Shown: positions 14,764 through 22,786 of the stretch, piece after piece
Layout: each line of letters opens with the position of its first letter
Position numbering within the stretch: the first letter of the stretch is position 1
NCBI GenBank assembly: GCA_903924405.1
Contig: CAIYBH010000264.1
Span: 1-41,845, forward strand
Direction: 5' to 3'
Length of the DNA stretch: 41,845 bases
DNA from: an uncultured Planctomycetaceae bacterium
Lineage (GTDB): Bacteria > Planctomycetota > Planctomycetia > Planctomycetales > Planctomycetaceae
Translations under genes and position numbers: made by a program
Notes under the pieces: generated by a model
What the model was told of the DNA's origin: nothing
What the model saw: the letters and a program-made list of their open reading frames with translations, nothing else
The model's database searches: none

Positions 14764-16584
14764 TCAGGTTCGTCGCACTCCCAAAAACGGGGTCGAATCC
14801 GCTAATCGACGGCGAAACCTCTCCGTCCGCTCACTCAAATCCTGCAGGCTGCGGTCCTCCCGCAAAATCTCCTGGCACACACGCTCCAACCCGGGAAATA
14901 ATCCCTCCGGAAACTGAGTGTCCGCCATCCGCTGAGCCAGTTGTCCAATGTGGTCCGTCAGCCCTCGCTTCAGACGCTGAGTCAACATCAGCACCACCAC
15001 ACTCGACCAGACCACAAGGAAAAAAATCGCTGGAATGTAAAAATCCACTGTCAGCAGAGGTGCCGCCTGTGACATGACCCCCAGAATCGGCCCCAGAAAT
15101 GAACTCCAGAAAAAGTTGTAGCCCATCCGCATCGTCACAAACAACGGATACAACAGAAACAAACACTCCATCGTCCAGCGTTCCACCACTGCCGTGTGCT
15201 GCTCCGCCAGCTTCTCTATCAACTGATCAATCGTCCGCCTCGCATCACTCAGAAAATGAGTCTCCATACGGGCCGCCTGACGCCGCAACTCTTCCAGATC
15301 CCGCTTCTGCAGATACTCACCCGACTCAATCCCCGATCCACGCAGATATCCGAAAATACGAACTCGAGCCTCCTGCAACTGATGATCCGCTATCCCGCAT
15401 GCAGAGAGCCTTTCAAGACTCGACTCGGCCGACTGCTCCTCCGCTCGAAGCCGTAACCATCGCGCCCCCTGCACCGCACCAATCAAAGCCATCTGCGCCG
15501 ATGATGCCGCTCGCAGAAATGTCAATGATGCCAGAAAGCCCCCTAACCCGTTGTACAATCTCAATACGGCAGAAAACGGGCTGAACCCCCATAAGTCCGT
15601 CACCGCCCCCAGCAGCCGACGCTCCCACAGATTTCTGTTGACCAGTAATTCCGCCCGCAATGTCGAACTCATCCGTTCCTTCAGTTCCGTCTGCTGATCA
15701 TCCAGCGCCCCCAGTAACCGACGCACTCCCACCAGCGATTCCTCATAGTGGCTGCGGCTGATCGCCAGCACTTCCTCAAGCAAGTCAATCAGATTGGCTC
15801 GTCGCACTGCCATCCGACGCGATACCCCAAGCTGACTCGATAATAACTCCTGAAGTCGGCCAAAGTCCCCGGTAGGCTTCAGCCCCTGCGCCTGCTCCCG
15901 CAACGCACGCCGCGAATCCACGAAAAACATCTCCGGCACCTGATACTTCGACTGCAGCGCCGCTTTCCAGTCCGCACGAATGTCAGAATCCTGGTCAGCA
16001 TGCGACTGCACAAACACCAGACGACACCCAGCCGCCGCATCTGCCAACTCGTCCGTGATCCTCGCACTCCGATATTTCTGCTGCGTCGACACGCAGAGCA
16101 GCACATCACAGTGCGGCAGAATACTTCGCAAACGCGCCAGATTACTCCCCTGCTCCGCCACGTCACTTGTATCCGGATCCGGGCAATCAATCAGAATCAA
16201 ATCCCGCAGAACAGGAGATTCCAGACGCTTCACCTGAAACTGGTCCGGATCCAGCCCCGTCCCCTGCAGATCAAACCCCGGATGCACCAGCAACACCGGT
16301 GTCACCGTCGTCGGCCGCTGCCGACCCGTCTGCGTCACGTCCTGACCAATCAATGCATTCACCAGAGTACTCTTGCCGGTACCAGTACCACCAAACGTCG
16401 CAACGACCAGCGGTGACTCCAGACGAATCCGCAGAGACTGCACACGATTCAGCACCTCCCCAACCAGCGCCCGTGCATTCGTCGCCGGCTCCCACGGAAC
16501 CTCCTGCTGCTTCCAGCGACGAATCCGATTCAGCAGGTCATCGATCTCAGTCAGCAGCGTCAGTTGCTCAAGTTCCGGTGTCAT
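14764..16584 (-). CDS. dynamin-like large GTPase, second of a tandem pair
   Basis: A 606-residue membrane-associated GTPase. The P-loop GGTGTGKSTLVNALIG lies at about 65-80, a switch-region Thr follows (RQRPTTVTPV), and G3 is LILIDCPDPDT. A recognisable G4 (N/TKxD) is weak or absent (VFVQSHADQDS), as in many dynamin-like and Era-derived proteins. The C-terminal half is helical, with hydrophobic segments (LFLLYPLFVTMRMGYNFFW, YIPAIFFLVVWSSVVVLML) that could insert in the membrane. It starts about 70 bases after the first GTPase gene. The ATG at 16584 is chosen because GGAAG stands eight bases upstream. An ATG at 16599 has AAGGA directly against it and is less likely. The family is probably bacterial dynamin-like, with the exact role unknown. 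Confidence 0.78.
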   Translation of the reverse strand: MTPELEQLTLLTEIDDLLNRIRRWKQQEVPWEPATNARALVGEVLNRVQSLRIRLESPLVVATFGGTGTGKSTLVNALIGQDVTQTGRQRPTTVTPVLLVHPGFDLQGTGLDPDQFQVKRLESPVLRDLILIDCPDPDTSDVAEQGSNLARLRSILPHCDVLLCVSTQQKYRSARITDELADAAAGCRLVFVQSHADQDSDIRADWKAALQSKYQVPEMFFVDSRRALREQAQGLKPTGDFGRLQELLSSQLGVSRRMAVRRANLIDLLEEVLAISRSHYEESLVGVRRLLGALDDQQTELKERMSSTLRAELLVNRNLWERRLLGAVTDLWGFSPFSAVLRLYNGLGGFLASLTFLRAASSAQMALIGAVQGARWLRLRAEEQSAESSLERLSACGIADHQLQEARVRIFGYLRGSGIESGEYLQKRDLEELRRQAARMETHFLSDARRTIDQLIEKLAEQHTAVVERWTMECLFLLYPLFVTMRMGYNFFWSSFLGPILGVMSQAAPLLTVDFYIPAIFFLVVWSSVVVLMLTQRLKRGLTDHIGQLAQRMADTQFPEGLFPGLERVCQEILREDRSLQDLSERTERFRRRLADSTPFLGVRRT

Positions 16585-16654
16585 GATTCTCGCTTCCATT
16601 CCTTCCCGCCTGATTCAGACCAACCCCTCGCTGCATCCCGCCTGTCTTCAACAC

Positions 16655-18544
16655 TCAAATCAATGATTCCAGCCGCTGCACATGCTGCTGAACACGCAGC
16701 CACGCCGAAGACGTCCTGAGCCCCACAGCGGCTTGCAGCTCTTCCGGAAGTGTGCCCAGCAATTCCCGATGCAATTGCTCCGACAACCACGCCGCACGCC
16801 GCGCCGAAAATGCCGTCTGCAGCCGATGAAACCACGTCTGCAATAGCCCACTCCCCGCCCCCGCCACAGACGAAACCGCTGCCTCTCCCGCGATCGCCGC
16901 CGTCGTCCCACCCGCCACATCCGCCACCACATGCACCACCGCAGATGCCGCCGCCTGACCCAGCAATGGCGCCACCAGATCCCCCGCCGGACCAAATCCC
17001 AGCGAAAACAAAACGATGCTGGTCACAGGACGCACGGCCGCTGAGACGTTGTTCAATTGCTGATAAAGTCGAAAAATTTCAGGCTGCGACAGCTGCAGTG
17101 CAGCCATCTGCTCCGCAATCACCCGCTCCAGCTCCGCTTCCAGTCCCAACTCCTGATGACGCACCCGCAGCGTTGTCATCACCCGATTCCGCACATCACC
17201 CGTAAGCAGCTGCTCAAGACGCTCCCGAATCAATGCATTTCCCGATTCAGCCATCCACTGCAGTCGCTCAAACACCTCTTCCACCACATTCAATACCGCC
17301 AGCCATTCACGCTCCCGATAATCTTCAAGCGGCGCCGGTGACTCTTTCCGCAAAGCCTTCCCCGCAGCCTGCAATGGCCACAACAGCGTTTTCCCGACAG
17401 CGTTGTAGGCCGAATTGATCGATCGCGCCCACCCCGTCTGCTGCTGCTGCCACCACTTCCGTAACTCCGACACAAACACCGAATTCGCAGGAGCTGGCCA
17501 GTGTCGAATCTGGATCAAACCCTCCGCCGTCAATCGCGATGTCGCTGCTTCCAGTTCCTGACTGGCCACCCGTAACTCTTTCAACCACCCGCCAACCCCA
17601 CGCTGCGGATGTAAAAATTCCCGCAGTGACCCTCGCAGCGTCTGCATCCGAATGTCGGCAAATCGTAAACGCGACAAGTGCGAAGCCGGGCTCACGGGCT
17701 GCTCAGGATCCACAACGGTGTCCCCCACACCCCCTCGACATCGCTCATGCCGCCGTTCGAAAAACGGCAGCCGCAGGTCCTCCGCCGCTCGTCGATCTGC
17801 TGGCGCCAGATAGACAGCTTCCGGCTGCAGCCCAGTCTCACGACAAAAAGTCTCCAGCCACTGCGGCCAGTACGGCTCGTCCTCCGGCAACAGCACCTGA
17901 TTGAATATCACAATCACCGCTCGCCCCTCATCACCCGCCCGACGGAAGAATTCTCTGACCGCCGCGTCGTTGTATTTCTGCTGAGTCAAAACAGCGATCA
18001 ACACGTCCGCCGATCGACGAACAGCATCCGCTCGCACCCAGTTGATCCTCGCGTCACTGTCTATGTCCGGTGTGTCCAGAATCAGTAAGGATTCCGGCAG
18101 TGATTTCTCCACTCGCCAGAACAACTGATGCGTCTCCGTTTCCTCAAGTGCCAGCGACGGATCTGTCCAGCGCTGCAACTGAAAATCCGGAAAAACCTGC
18201 TCCAGTTGATGCTCACTCAGAAAACTCTCCGGCACCAGACACGTCGGATGCCGTGTCCCCGACGCCAGCGGACTGGTGGCACTGGCTCGACATCCCGCCA
18301 GATGATTGAAAATCACACTCTTCCCGATATTCGTCCCGCCAACCACCGCAGCCACCAGAAATGCCCGTTCCCCCAACTGCGGAATCAATTTCTGCCGCAG
18401 CAACTGATACCACTCCTGCTCCACCAGTCCCGGCAACCGAAACATCAACGCCTGCTGCTCCAGTTCCAGTAGCGCCGTCTGCAACGATCGCACCTGACCG
18501 GCACACTCCTGAAGACGCTGTTCACCAGACAATGAGACGTTCAT
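16655..18544 (-). CDS. dynamin-like large GTPase, first of a tandem pair
   Basis: A 629-residue GTPase related in plan to its downstream neighbour. The P-loop is AAVVGGTNIGKSVIFNHLAG, G2 may be ASGTRHPT, G3 is LLILDTPDIDSD, and a degenerate G4 is VIVIFNQVLLPED. LTQQKYNDA closely parallels STQQKYRSA in the neighbour, showing common ancestry. The C-terminal half has a hydrophobic, glycine-rich segment (SIVLFSLGFGPAGDLVAPLL) that may contact the membrane. The ATG at 18544 (MNVSLSGE) is chosen over 18598, whose extra 18 residues look unrelated, though neither has a strong ribosome site. The two genes probably form an operon and act as a hetero-pair on membranes. Confidence 0.78.
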   Translation of the reverse strand: MNVSLSGEQRLQECAGQVRSLQTALLELEQQALMFRLPGLVEQEWYQLLRQKLIPQLGERAFLVAAVVGGTNIGKSVIFNHLAGCRASATSPLASGTRHPTCLVPESFLSEHQLEQVFPDFQLQRWTDPSLALEETETHQLFWRVEKSLPESLLILDTPDIDSDARINWVRADAVRRSADVLIAVLTQQKYNDAAVREFFRRAGDEGRAVIVIFNQVLLPEDEPYWPQWLETFCRETGLQPEAVYLAPADRRAAEDLRLPFFERRHERCRGGVGDTVVDPEQPVSPASHLSRLRFADIRMQTLRGSLREFLHPQRGVGGWLKELRVASQELEAATSRLTAEGLIQIRHWPAPANSVFVSELRKWWQQQQTGWARSINSAYNAVGKTLLWPLQAAGKALRKESPAPLEDYREREWLAVLNVVEEVFERLQWMAESGNALIRERLEQLLTGDVRNRVMTTLRVRHQELGLEAELERVIAEQMAALQLSQPEIFRLYQQLNNVSAAVRPVTSIVLFSLGFGPAGDLVAPLLGQAAASAVVHVVADVAGGTTAAIAGEAAVSSVAGAGSGLLQTWFHRLQTAFSARRAAWLSEQLHRELLGTLPEELQAAVGLRTSSAWLRVQQHVQRLESLI

Positions 18545-19183
18545 TCGCAGTCGCGAGCTTCTGACAGAGTTGAATTGGTTACCGAAAACACCAGCCATTC
18601 CTGCACAGGAGATCCGCCGGGGGTACCGCGGATCCTATCACCCGATCCCTCGCGTGTCCTCTGCAGCCATCCATCACTATTCCCAAATCCTGCTCCCATA
18701 CAATCCTGCACTGTCACAACTCACGCGAAACCCCGTCGCCCCCGGACGCGGCGGCACTGCCGCCCCAGACAACCGCGTGACCATAAAAAGAACAACGTCA
18801 GCCCAAACAGGGACGAGCCGTCAGCAAATACTCTCCTCCTGCACACCCGCATTGGCCTGGCTCGACAGGTCGCCGCTGCCGCCTTAAGCACTGAGCACCC
18901 CGCTGTAGTTGATCACGAGTTGGTCGGTACGGTAATATTCTTCCGAGCAGGTAATTTCTCCCGCTCGCCTCGCAAAAGTAGCCGTGGTTGCAGTTTCCGA
19001 GCTCATCCCGGGCTCCCTTGTACAGTCTCCGGGAAAATACCCGGGACCTATGGATCCGACCGCTGCCTCCCCGCGACCGTTCCTGGAAGTCGCCGTCCGC
19101 GATTTCCCAACCTGGCTCATTCTGCCACAACCGTTTTTTCAGCAGCCCCATACAGGACTCGTCACTCAGAAATCTCTTCAACC
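18545..19183. other. divergent intergenic region before ispD with one possible small gene
   Basis: About 640 bases between the first GTPase gene and ispD. The only frame with a good ribosome site is the 40-codon ORF at 18884-19006. The remaining open frames lack plausible starts. GGCGGCACTGCCGCC near 18750 makes a short hairpin but has no T-run on either strand. Confidence 0.5.
18884..19006 (-). CDS. possible small protein, 40 residues, unknown
   Basis: Begins MSSETATTATFARRAGEITC and ends VINYSGVLSA. AAGGGAG stands about six bases before the ATG, a better ribosome site than most genes in this window have. The residue mix is balanced and polar, with two Tyr and one Cys, and is not the Arg/Pro/Ala-rich composition of spurious frames here. 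No family is recognised. It lies on the minus strand, divergent from ispD by 177 bases. It could be a real small protein or the surviving end of a lost gene. Confidence 0.5.
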   Translation of the reverse strand: MSSETATTATFARRAGEITCSEEYYRTDQLVINYSGVLSA

Positions 19184-19924
19184 ATGTCCCGATTTGCAGT
19201 CATTCTGCCGGCCGCCGGCAGCAGTACCCGAATGACGGGCTTTCAGAAAAAGAAGCCCTACATTGATCTCAAAGGACGCCCAATCTGGGTTCGTACCGCA
19301 GAACACTTCCTCAGTCGGGATGACGTCTGCCAGACAATCCTCGTCGTGGCCCCCGATGACCTCGAGTGGTTTCGGGAAACCTATCGCGCAAATCTCGCCT
19401 TCATGGATCTGCAGGTCGTCACAGGCGGTGCCTCGCGAGCCGAAAGCGTGCTCAAAGGACTGCAGGCCGTTCGCCCCGAAGCCGATTATATCGCCGTCCA
19501 CGACGCCGCACGGCCACTGCTGACGGCCAAATGGATCGACGAGGTCTTCGCCGCAGCCACCCAGCACAAGGCCGCAATTCCAGGCCTGCGCATCAGCAGC
19601 ACCGTGAAACGCGTCAACGCGGCAGGAGCGATCACAGAAACCGTTGATCGCACCGGTCTCGTTCAGGCACAAACTCCTCAGGTCTTCGAACGCAGCGTCC
19701 TTGAGAAGTCGTTTGCGATCTGCCGCAAACTCGCCTCCGTCACCGATGACGCCTCACTCGTGGAAGCCGCCGGACATCCCGTACACGTCGTTGACGGCTG
19801 GCCCATGAACATCAAACTGACCACCGCAGAAGACGTACGGCTGGCAGAACTGTTCCTGTCCGCGCTGCCTAAACCCGGAGGACTCAATTCCCTGCATCCA
19901 TTCGGCGACGAACTGTTCCGCTAG
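19184..19924 (+). CDS. ispD: 2-C-methyl-D-erythritol 4-phosphate cytidylyltransferase
   Basis: Third step of the MEP (non-mevalonate) isoprenoid pathway, joining CTP and 2-C-methyl-D-erythritol 4-phosphate. The 246-residue protein begins MSRFAVILPAAGSSTRMTGF, where PAAGSSTRM is the CTP-binding loop. Further landmarks are TGGASRAESVLKGLQAV, IAVHDAARPLL (the conserved DAARP), VDRTGLVQAQTPQVF, DDASLVEAAGHPVHVVDG and NIKLTTAEDV. Family length is 225-240, so it is complete. An open frame continues upstream to 18575 but its sequence is low quality, and the ATG at 19184 matches the family start exactly. No ispF fusion or neighbour is present. Confidence 0.96.
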   Translation: MSRFAVILPAAGSSTRMTGFQKKKPYIDLKGRPIWVRTAEHFLSRDDVCQTILVVAPDDLEWFRETYRANLAFMDLQVVTGGASRAESVLKGLQAVRPEADYIAVHDAARPLLTAKWIDEVFAAATQHKAAIPGLRISSTVKRVNAAGAITETVDRTGLVQAQTPQVFERSVLEKSFAICRKLASVTDDASLVEAAGHPVHVVDGWPMNIKLTTAEDVRLAELFLSALPKPGGLNSLHPFGDELFR

Positions 19925-19980
19925 TCAGCTCCGGGACAGCCTGCACAAATCCCACTCAGGCGCGGCGATCGATCACCATC

Positions 19981-19989
19981 AGCTCCGGC
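19981..19989 (+). repeat. target-site duplication, left copy (MITE 2)
   Basis: AGCTCCGGC directly precedes the left end of the second element. The right flank, GGCTCCGGC at 20150-20158, matches at 8 of 9 positions. The sequence differs from the flank of copy 1, as expected of independent insertions. Confidence 0.55.
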
Positions 19990-20149
19990 TGGGATGGCGA
20001 AAAGACCGCAATCCCGGAGGTCAGGGGCGATTTCAGCTGGCTTGTGCAAAGTTGCTTGTATCTCGGGTGCGGCCGTGAAAAAACCGGACGTTCGTTTCGA
20101 CGGAGCGAAACGCGACTATCTGCGGGCTTAACGCCGTTTCGCCATGCCA
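19990..20149 (-). mobile_element. MITE-like non-autonomous element, copy 2 (160 bp, opposite orientation)
   Basis: Read on the minus strand it starts TGGCATGGCGAAACGGCG and continues GTTAAGCC...AGTCGCGTTTCGCTCCG, closely matching the first part of copy 1 at 11251. The far end, TGGGATGGCGAA on the plus strand at 19990, is an imperfect inverted copy of the start (14 of 18). The length is 160 bp against 159 bp for copy 1. It is bracketed by AGCTCCGGC/GGCTCCGGC. The right flank ends one base before the stop codon of the YheT-type hydrolase gene, so insertion occurred at the very end of that gene. It has no coding capacity. Confidence 0.72.
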
Positions 20150-20158
20150 GGCTCCGGC
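20150..20158 (+). repeat. target-site duplication, right copy (MITE 2)
   Basis: GGCTCCGGC follows the right end of the element directly and matches the left flank at 8 of 9 positions. It touches the 3' end of the hydrolase gene. Confidence 0.55.
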
Positions 20159-21235
20159 CTATTCCATCAGCCAGTCCAGCAGTCGCCAGTCCATCCAGCG
20201 GCGATCCGGATCCACTCCAGCCCGACCGATGAACCCCAGATGACCACCGTGCTTCGTTAGACACAGAGTGACATTGGGAGGCAATTGGAGTTCCGCCAGA
20301 GGCTGGTAACACACCACCGGATCGTCCTGCGAAGCCAGAATGGTCGTGTGCACCCGAATGCGGCTGATATAGCTGGCACATGAAGCCGTCGTGTAGTACT
20401 CGTCCGCCGATTCAAACCCCGAAGCCGGGGCCGTGTACAATTCGTCAAAGTCATACAGGCGACGCGGGGGACGACGTATTTTTGCCAGCGGTAAATGATC
20501 TCGCCACTGAGGTGATTCCGCAATCTGACTGATCAGCCGACGCGTGAAGTACCAGTCGTATCGCTGACCAGCAGACGATTGATTCAGACGTGTTGCACAA
20601 TGATGCAGATTCACCGGCGGACAGACAGCCACAGCCCGGAACAAACTGAATGGCAACGCCTCTGCGTTTTCACCCAGATATCGCAGCAACATGTTACCGC
20701 TGATCGAAAAACCAGCCACCGAAATCGGCGATCCCGGACACACCCGCTCCAGCATCGCAATGGCCGCCGCGATGTCGTCAGTTCGGCCAGCGTGGTACGG
20801 ATTTCTGGCGAGGTGTACCCCCGCGCCACAACCGCGATGGTCCATCCGAAAAACACGAATCCCCTGAAATGACAACTTTGCTGCCATACGCACCATGTAG
20901 CCGCTTTGATGCGAGCCTCCCAGCCCATGCAGCAGCAACACCACATGGTCCCCCCGCTCCCATGTGGGCGGACAGTTATCGTGCAGCACAATCAAATCAC
21001 CATCATCCAGTCGCAGATGACGCTGCACCGTTCCCGGAATCGCCGTGCGGCCAGGGAACAAACTGGCGAATACGGTCTGCAGATTGGCTCCCGAAAGGCC
21101 CAGAGCCGGAACAAACTCCGGAACTCCGGGAATCACGGCCCCGGGCAGCAAAACCGGGCCAGACCGCGCAGTGGCCGCCGGCGACCGGCGGGCGGTCAGT
21201 TCACTGCTGCTTTGAAGTTCCCGGGAAAGATCCAT
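20159..21235 (-). CDS. YheT-type alpha/beta hydrolase
   Basis: A 358-residue alpha/beta-fold hydrolase of the YheT/ABHD1-3 group, probably an esterase or lipase-like enzyme with unknown natural substrate. Family marks are SGANLQTVFASLFPG near the N-terminus, VLLLHGLGGSHQSGYMVRMA (oxyanion loop HGLGG), FRMDHRGCG, VAGFSISGNMLLRYLGE (nucleophile elbow GFSISG), ILASQDDPVVCY (acid) and LTKHGGHLGFIG (catalytic His). All three triad residues are present. There is no signal peptide, although the first 35 residues are low-complexity. The MITE-like element abuts its 3' end without altering the frame noticeably. Confidence 0.9.
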   Translation of the reverse strand: MDLSRELQSSSELTARRSPAATARSGPVLLPGAVIPGVPEFVPALGLSGANLQTVFASLFPGRTAIPGTVQRHLRLDDGDLIVLHDNCPPTWERGDHVVLLLHGLGGSHQSGYMVRMAAKLSFQGIRVFRMDHRGCGAGVHLARNPYHAGRTDDIAAAIAMLERVCPGSPISVAGFSISGNMLLRYLGENAEALPFSLFRAVAVCPPVNLHHCATRLNQSSAGQRYDWYFTRRLISQIAESPQWRDHLPLAKIRRPPRRLYDFDELYTAPASGFESADEYYTTASCASYISRIRVHTTILASQDDPVVCYQPLAELQLPPNVTLCLTKHGGHLGFIGRAGVDPDRRWMDWRLLDWLME

Positions 21236-21513
21236 GGGGGAGTCGCCCAGCTATCGGGGGGTGGTGAGTCTACAGGCTTGACGGTACCGAGCGAATGCCG
21301 CCGTCCCGTGTTCGGTGTTTTGTAGGCTGTTTTGGAGTTTTCTGAAAGGTTTTCAGGACGTTTTCCGGGAAAGTCCCGATGGCCAAATCAAGCAAATTCC
21401 GGAAAACCAAACGCGAATTCACGTTTTTCCTGCCCTTCTTTTCAGAAGCCTCGGAAAAACCACCACATTTCGCTCAAATCCCCCCATGAATCTGAATGCT
21501 CCCACACGGAAAT

Positions 21514-22617
21514 TCAGGGGCTCTGCGGATCCTGGGGGGGCACCAGCGTGTCCTGCGGCTGCACCATTTCTGCTTTCGCCGAACTTTCCAGACTCAGATT
21601 CCCAGGATTTTTTGGAAAACAGCCTGGGCGGTTTTCTCCATACCACCGAGTCAACACGCCGTTCCAGGCCTCAACTGTGCCCGCCGTCGCAAACGCCTGC
21701 CTCACCTGCAGAAACTCAGGGTGCCAGGCAGAGTAGAAAATGCAGAATTTTCGAACCTGACGCAGACACTGCTCCGCCGGCAGTGCGAACTCCGCCAACT
21801 CCATGTGCCGCCGCAATACGTCGCGCTGCTGATGGACGTGAGGAGCCTCCGGCAGCGGCTCACCTCGCAACAAGGCCGCCGCCTGCTGAAAAATCCAGGG
21901 GTTACCAATCGCCCCCCGCGCAGCAGTCACCCCATTCACCCCGGTCTCTCGCAACATCCGCACACAATCAACCGCAGTAAACAGGTCCCCGCTTCCCAGC
22001 AACGTTTCACCCGGAAACTCCTGACGCACCTGCTTCAGAAACTCCCAGCGACTGGAACCCACATATTTCTGCTCCACCGTACGCCCATGCAGCGTCACTC
22101 CGGCAATGCCATACCGAAACGCAGCCTGCAGAATCTGAAACACCTGCTCCCGACTGCGTTCCGATTCATCAATTCCACGCCGCATCTTGAGCGTTACCGG
22201 AATCCGCGGCGGCACCGCGTCACGAACCAGTTGCAGAATCCTGATGGCGGTTTCCGGCTGACCAAGATGATAGCCGCCACGACAGCGTCCCGACGCCTTC
22301 TTGGCGGGACAGCCGAAGTTGATGTCAATCACATCGAAACCCGCCTGAACCAGCCGCACGGCAGCCGCCGGAAATGTCTCCGGGTCCGCCCCCATCAGTT
22401 GAGCCCCCACCGGATGATCCGCCTCAGTCACCAGCAGATGATGCTTTGTCCGCGAGCGTTCTTTAAGACTCGTGACAAACGTATCAATCACCACTTCCGC
22501 TATGGTATAAGGTGCTCCCATCTCGCGCGCCAACGCTCGCATCGGCCAGTCACTGTATCCACTGAGCGCCGCCTGAACCACAGGCAGTGAAATCGGAATT
22601 GAACCAAGCTGCAGCAT
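21514..22617 (-). CDS. dus: tRNA-dihydrouridine synthase
   Basis: FMN- and NADPH-dependent reductase of uridines in tRNA. The 367-residue protein starts MLQLGSIPISLPVVQAALSG, where the family usually has LAPMAGVTD. The catalytic motif is DINFGCPAKKASGR with Cys as proton donor. FMN-binding marks are VTLKMRRGID, VTLHGRTVEQKYVGS, LGSGDLFTAVD and VTAARGAIGNPWIF. The Q-A-A-L variant of the first motif and a C-terminal extension of about 40 residues (Pro/Gln-rich) are departures from DusA/B/C, so the subtype is left open, though DusB-like is the closest. The ATG at 22617 fits the family start. An upstream in-frame start at 22737 adds unlikely residues. Confidence 0.9.
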   Translation of the reverse strand: MLQLGSIPISLPVVQAALSGYSDWPMRALAREMGAPYTIAEVVIDTFVTSLKERSRTKHHLLVTEADHPVGAQLMGADPETFPAAAVRLVQAGFDVIDINFGCPAKKASGRCRGGYHLGQPETAIRILQLVRDAVPPRIPVTLKMRRGIDESERSREQVFQILQAAFRYGIAGVTLHGRTVEQKYVGSSRWEFLKQVRQEFPGETLLGSGDLFTAVDCVRMLRETGVNGVTAARGAIGNPWIFQQAAALLRGEPLPEAPHVHQQRDVLRRHMELAEFALPAEQCLRQVRKFCIFYSAWHPEFLQVRQAFATAGTVEAWNGVLTRWYGENRPGCFPKNPGNLSLESSAKAEMVQPQDTLVPPQDPQSP

Positions 22618-22786
22618 GGGAGCCCGTCTGAAGAATTGGCTGGAAGGTTCCCAATCGGCCGGGAAGCCGGATGCCCCACGACACCACGCAACCTCAGACC
22701 ATTGTCGTTCAAAACACAAACCGGGCGGCCGCCACAAACCAGTCAGCGGACACCCGGCATTCAGGATTCCCAGGGCGAAACAAAAA

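Noticed and set aside
18740-18770. GGCGG/CCGCC hairpin considered as a terminator
   Set aside because: The stem is short and no T-run follows on either strand.
21360-21407. GTTTTCCGG/CCGGAAAAC inverted repeat before the YheT-type hydrolase gene
   Set aside because: The 9-bp arms are separated by 30 bases, with no T-run and no second copy. Too weak to call.
21496-22590. 364-codon plus-strand frame opposite the dus gene
   Set aside because: Composition is His/Arg/Pro/Leu-rich and it is fully antisense to a clear tRNA-dihydrouridine synthase.
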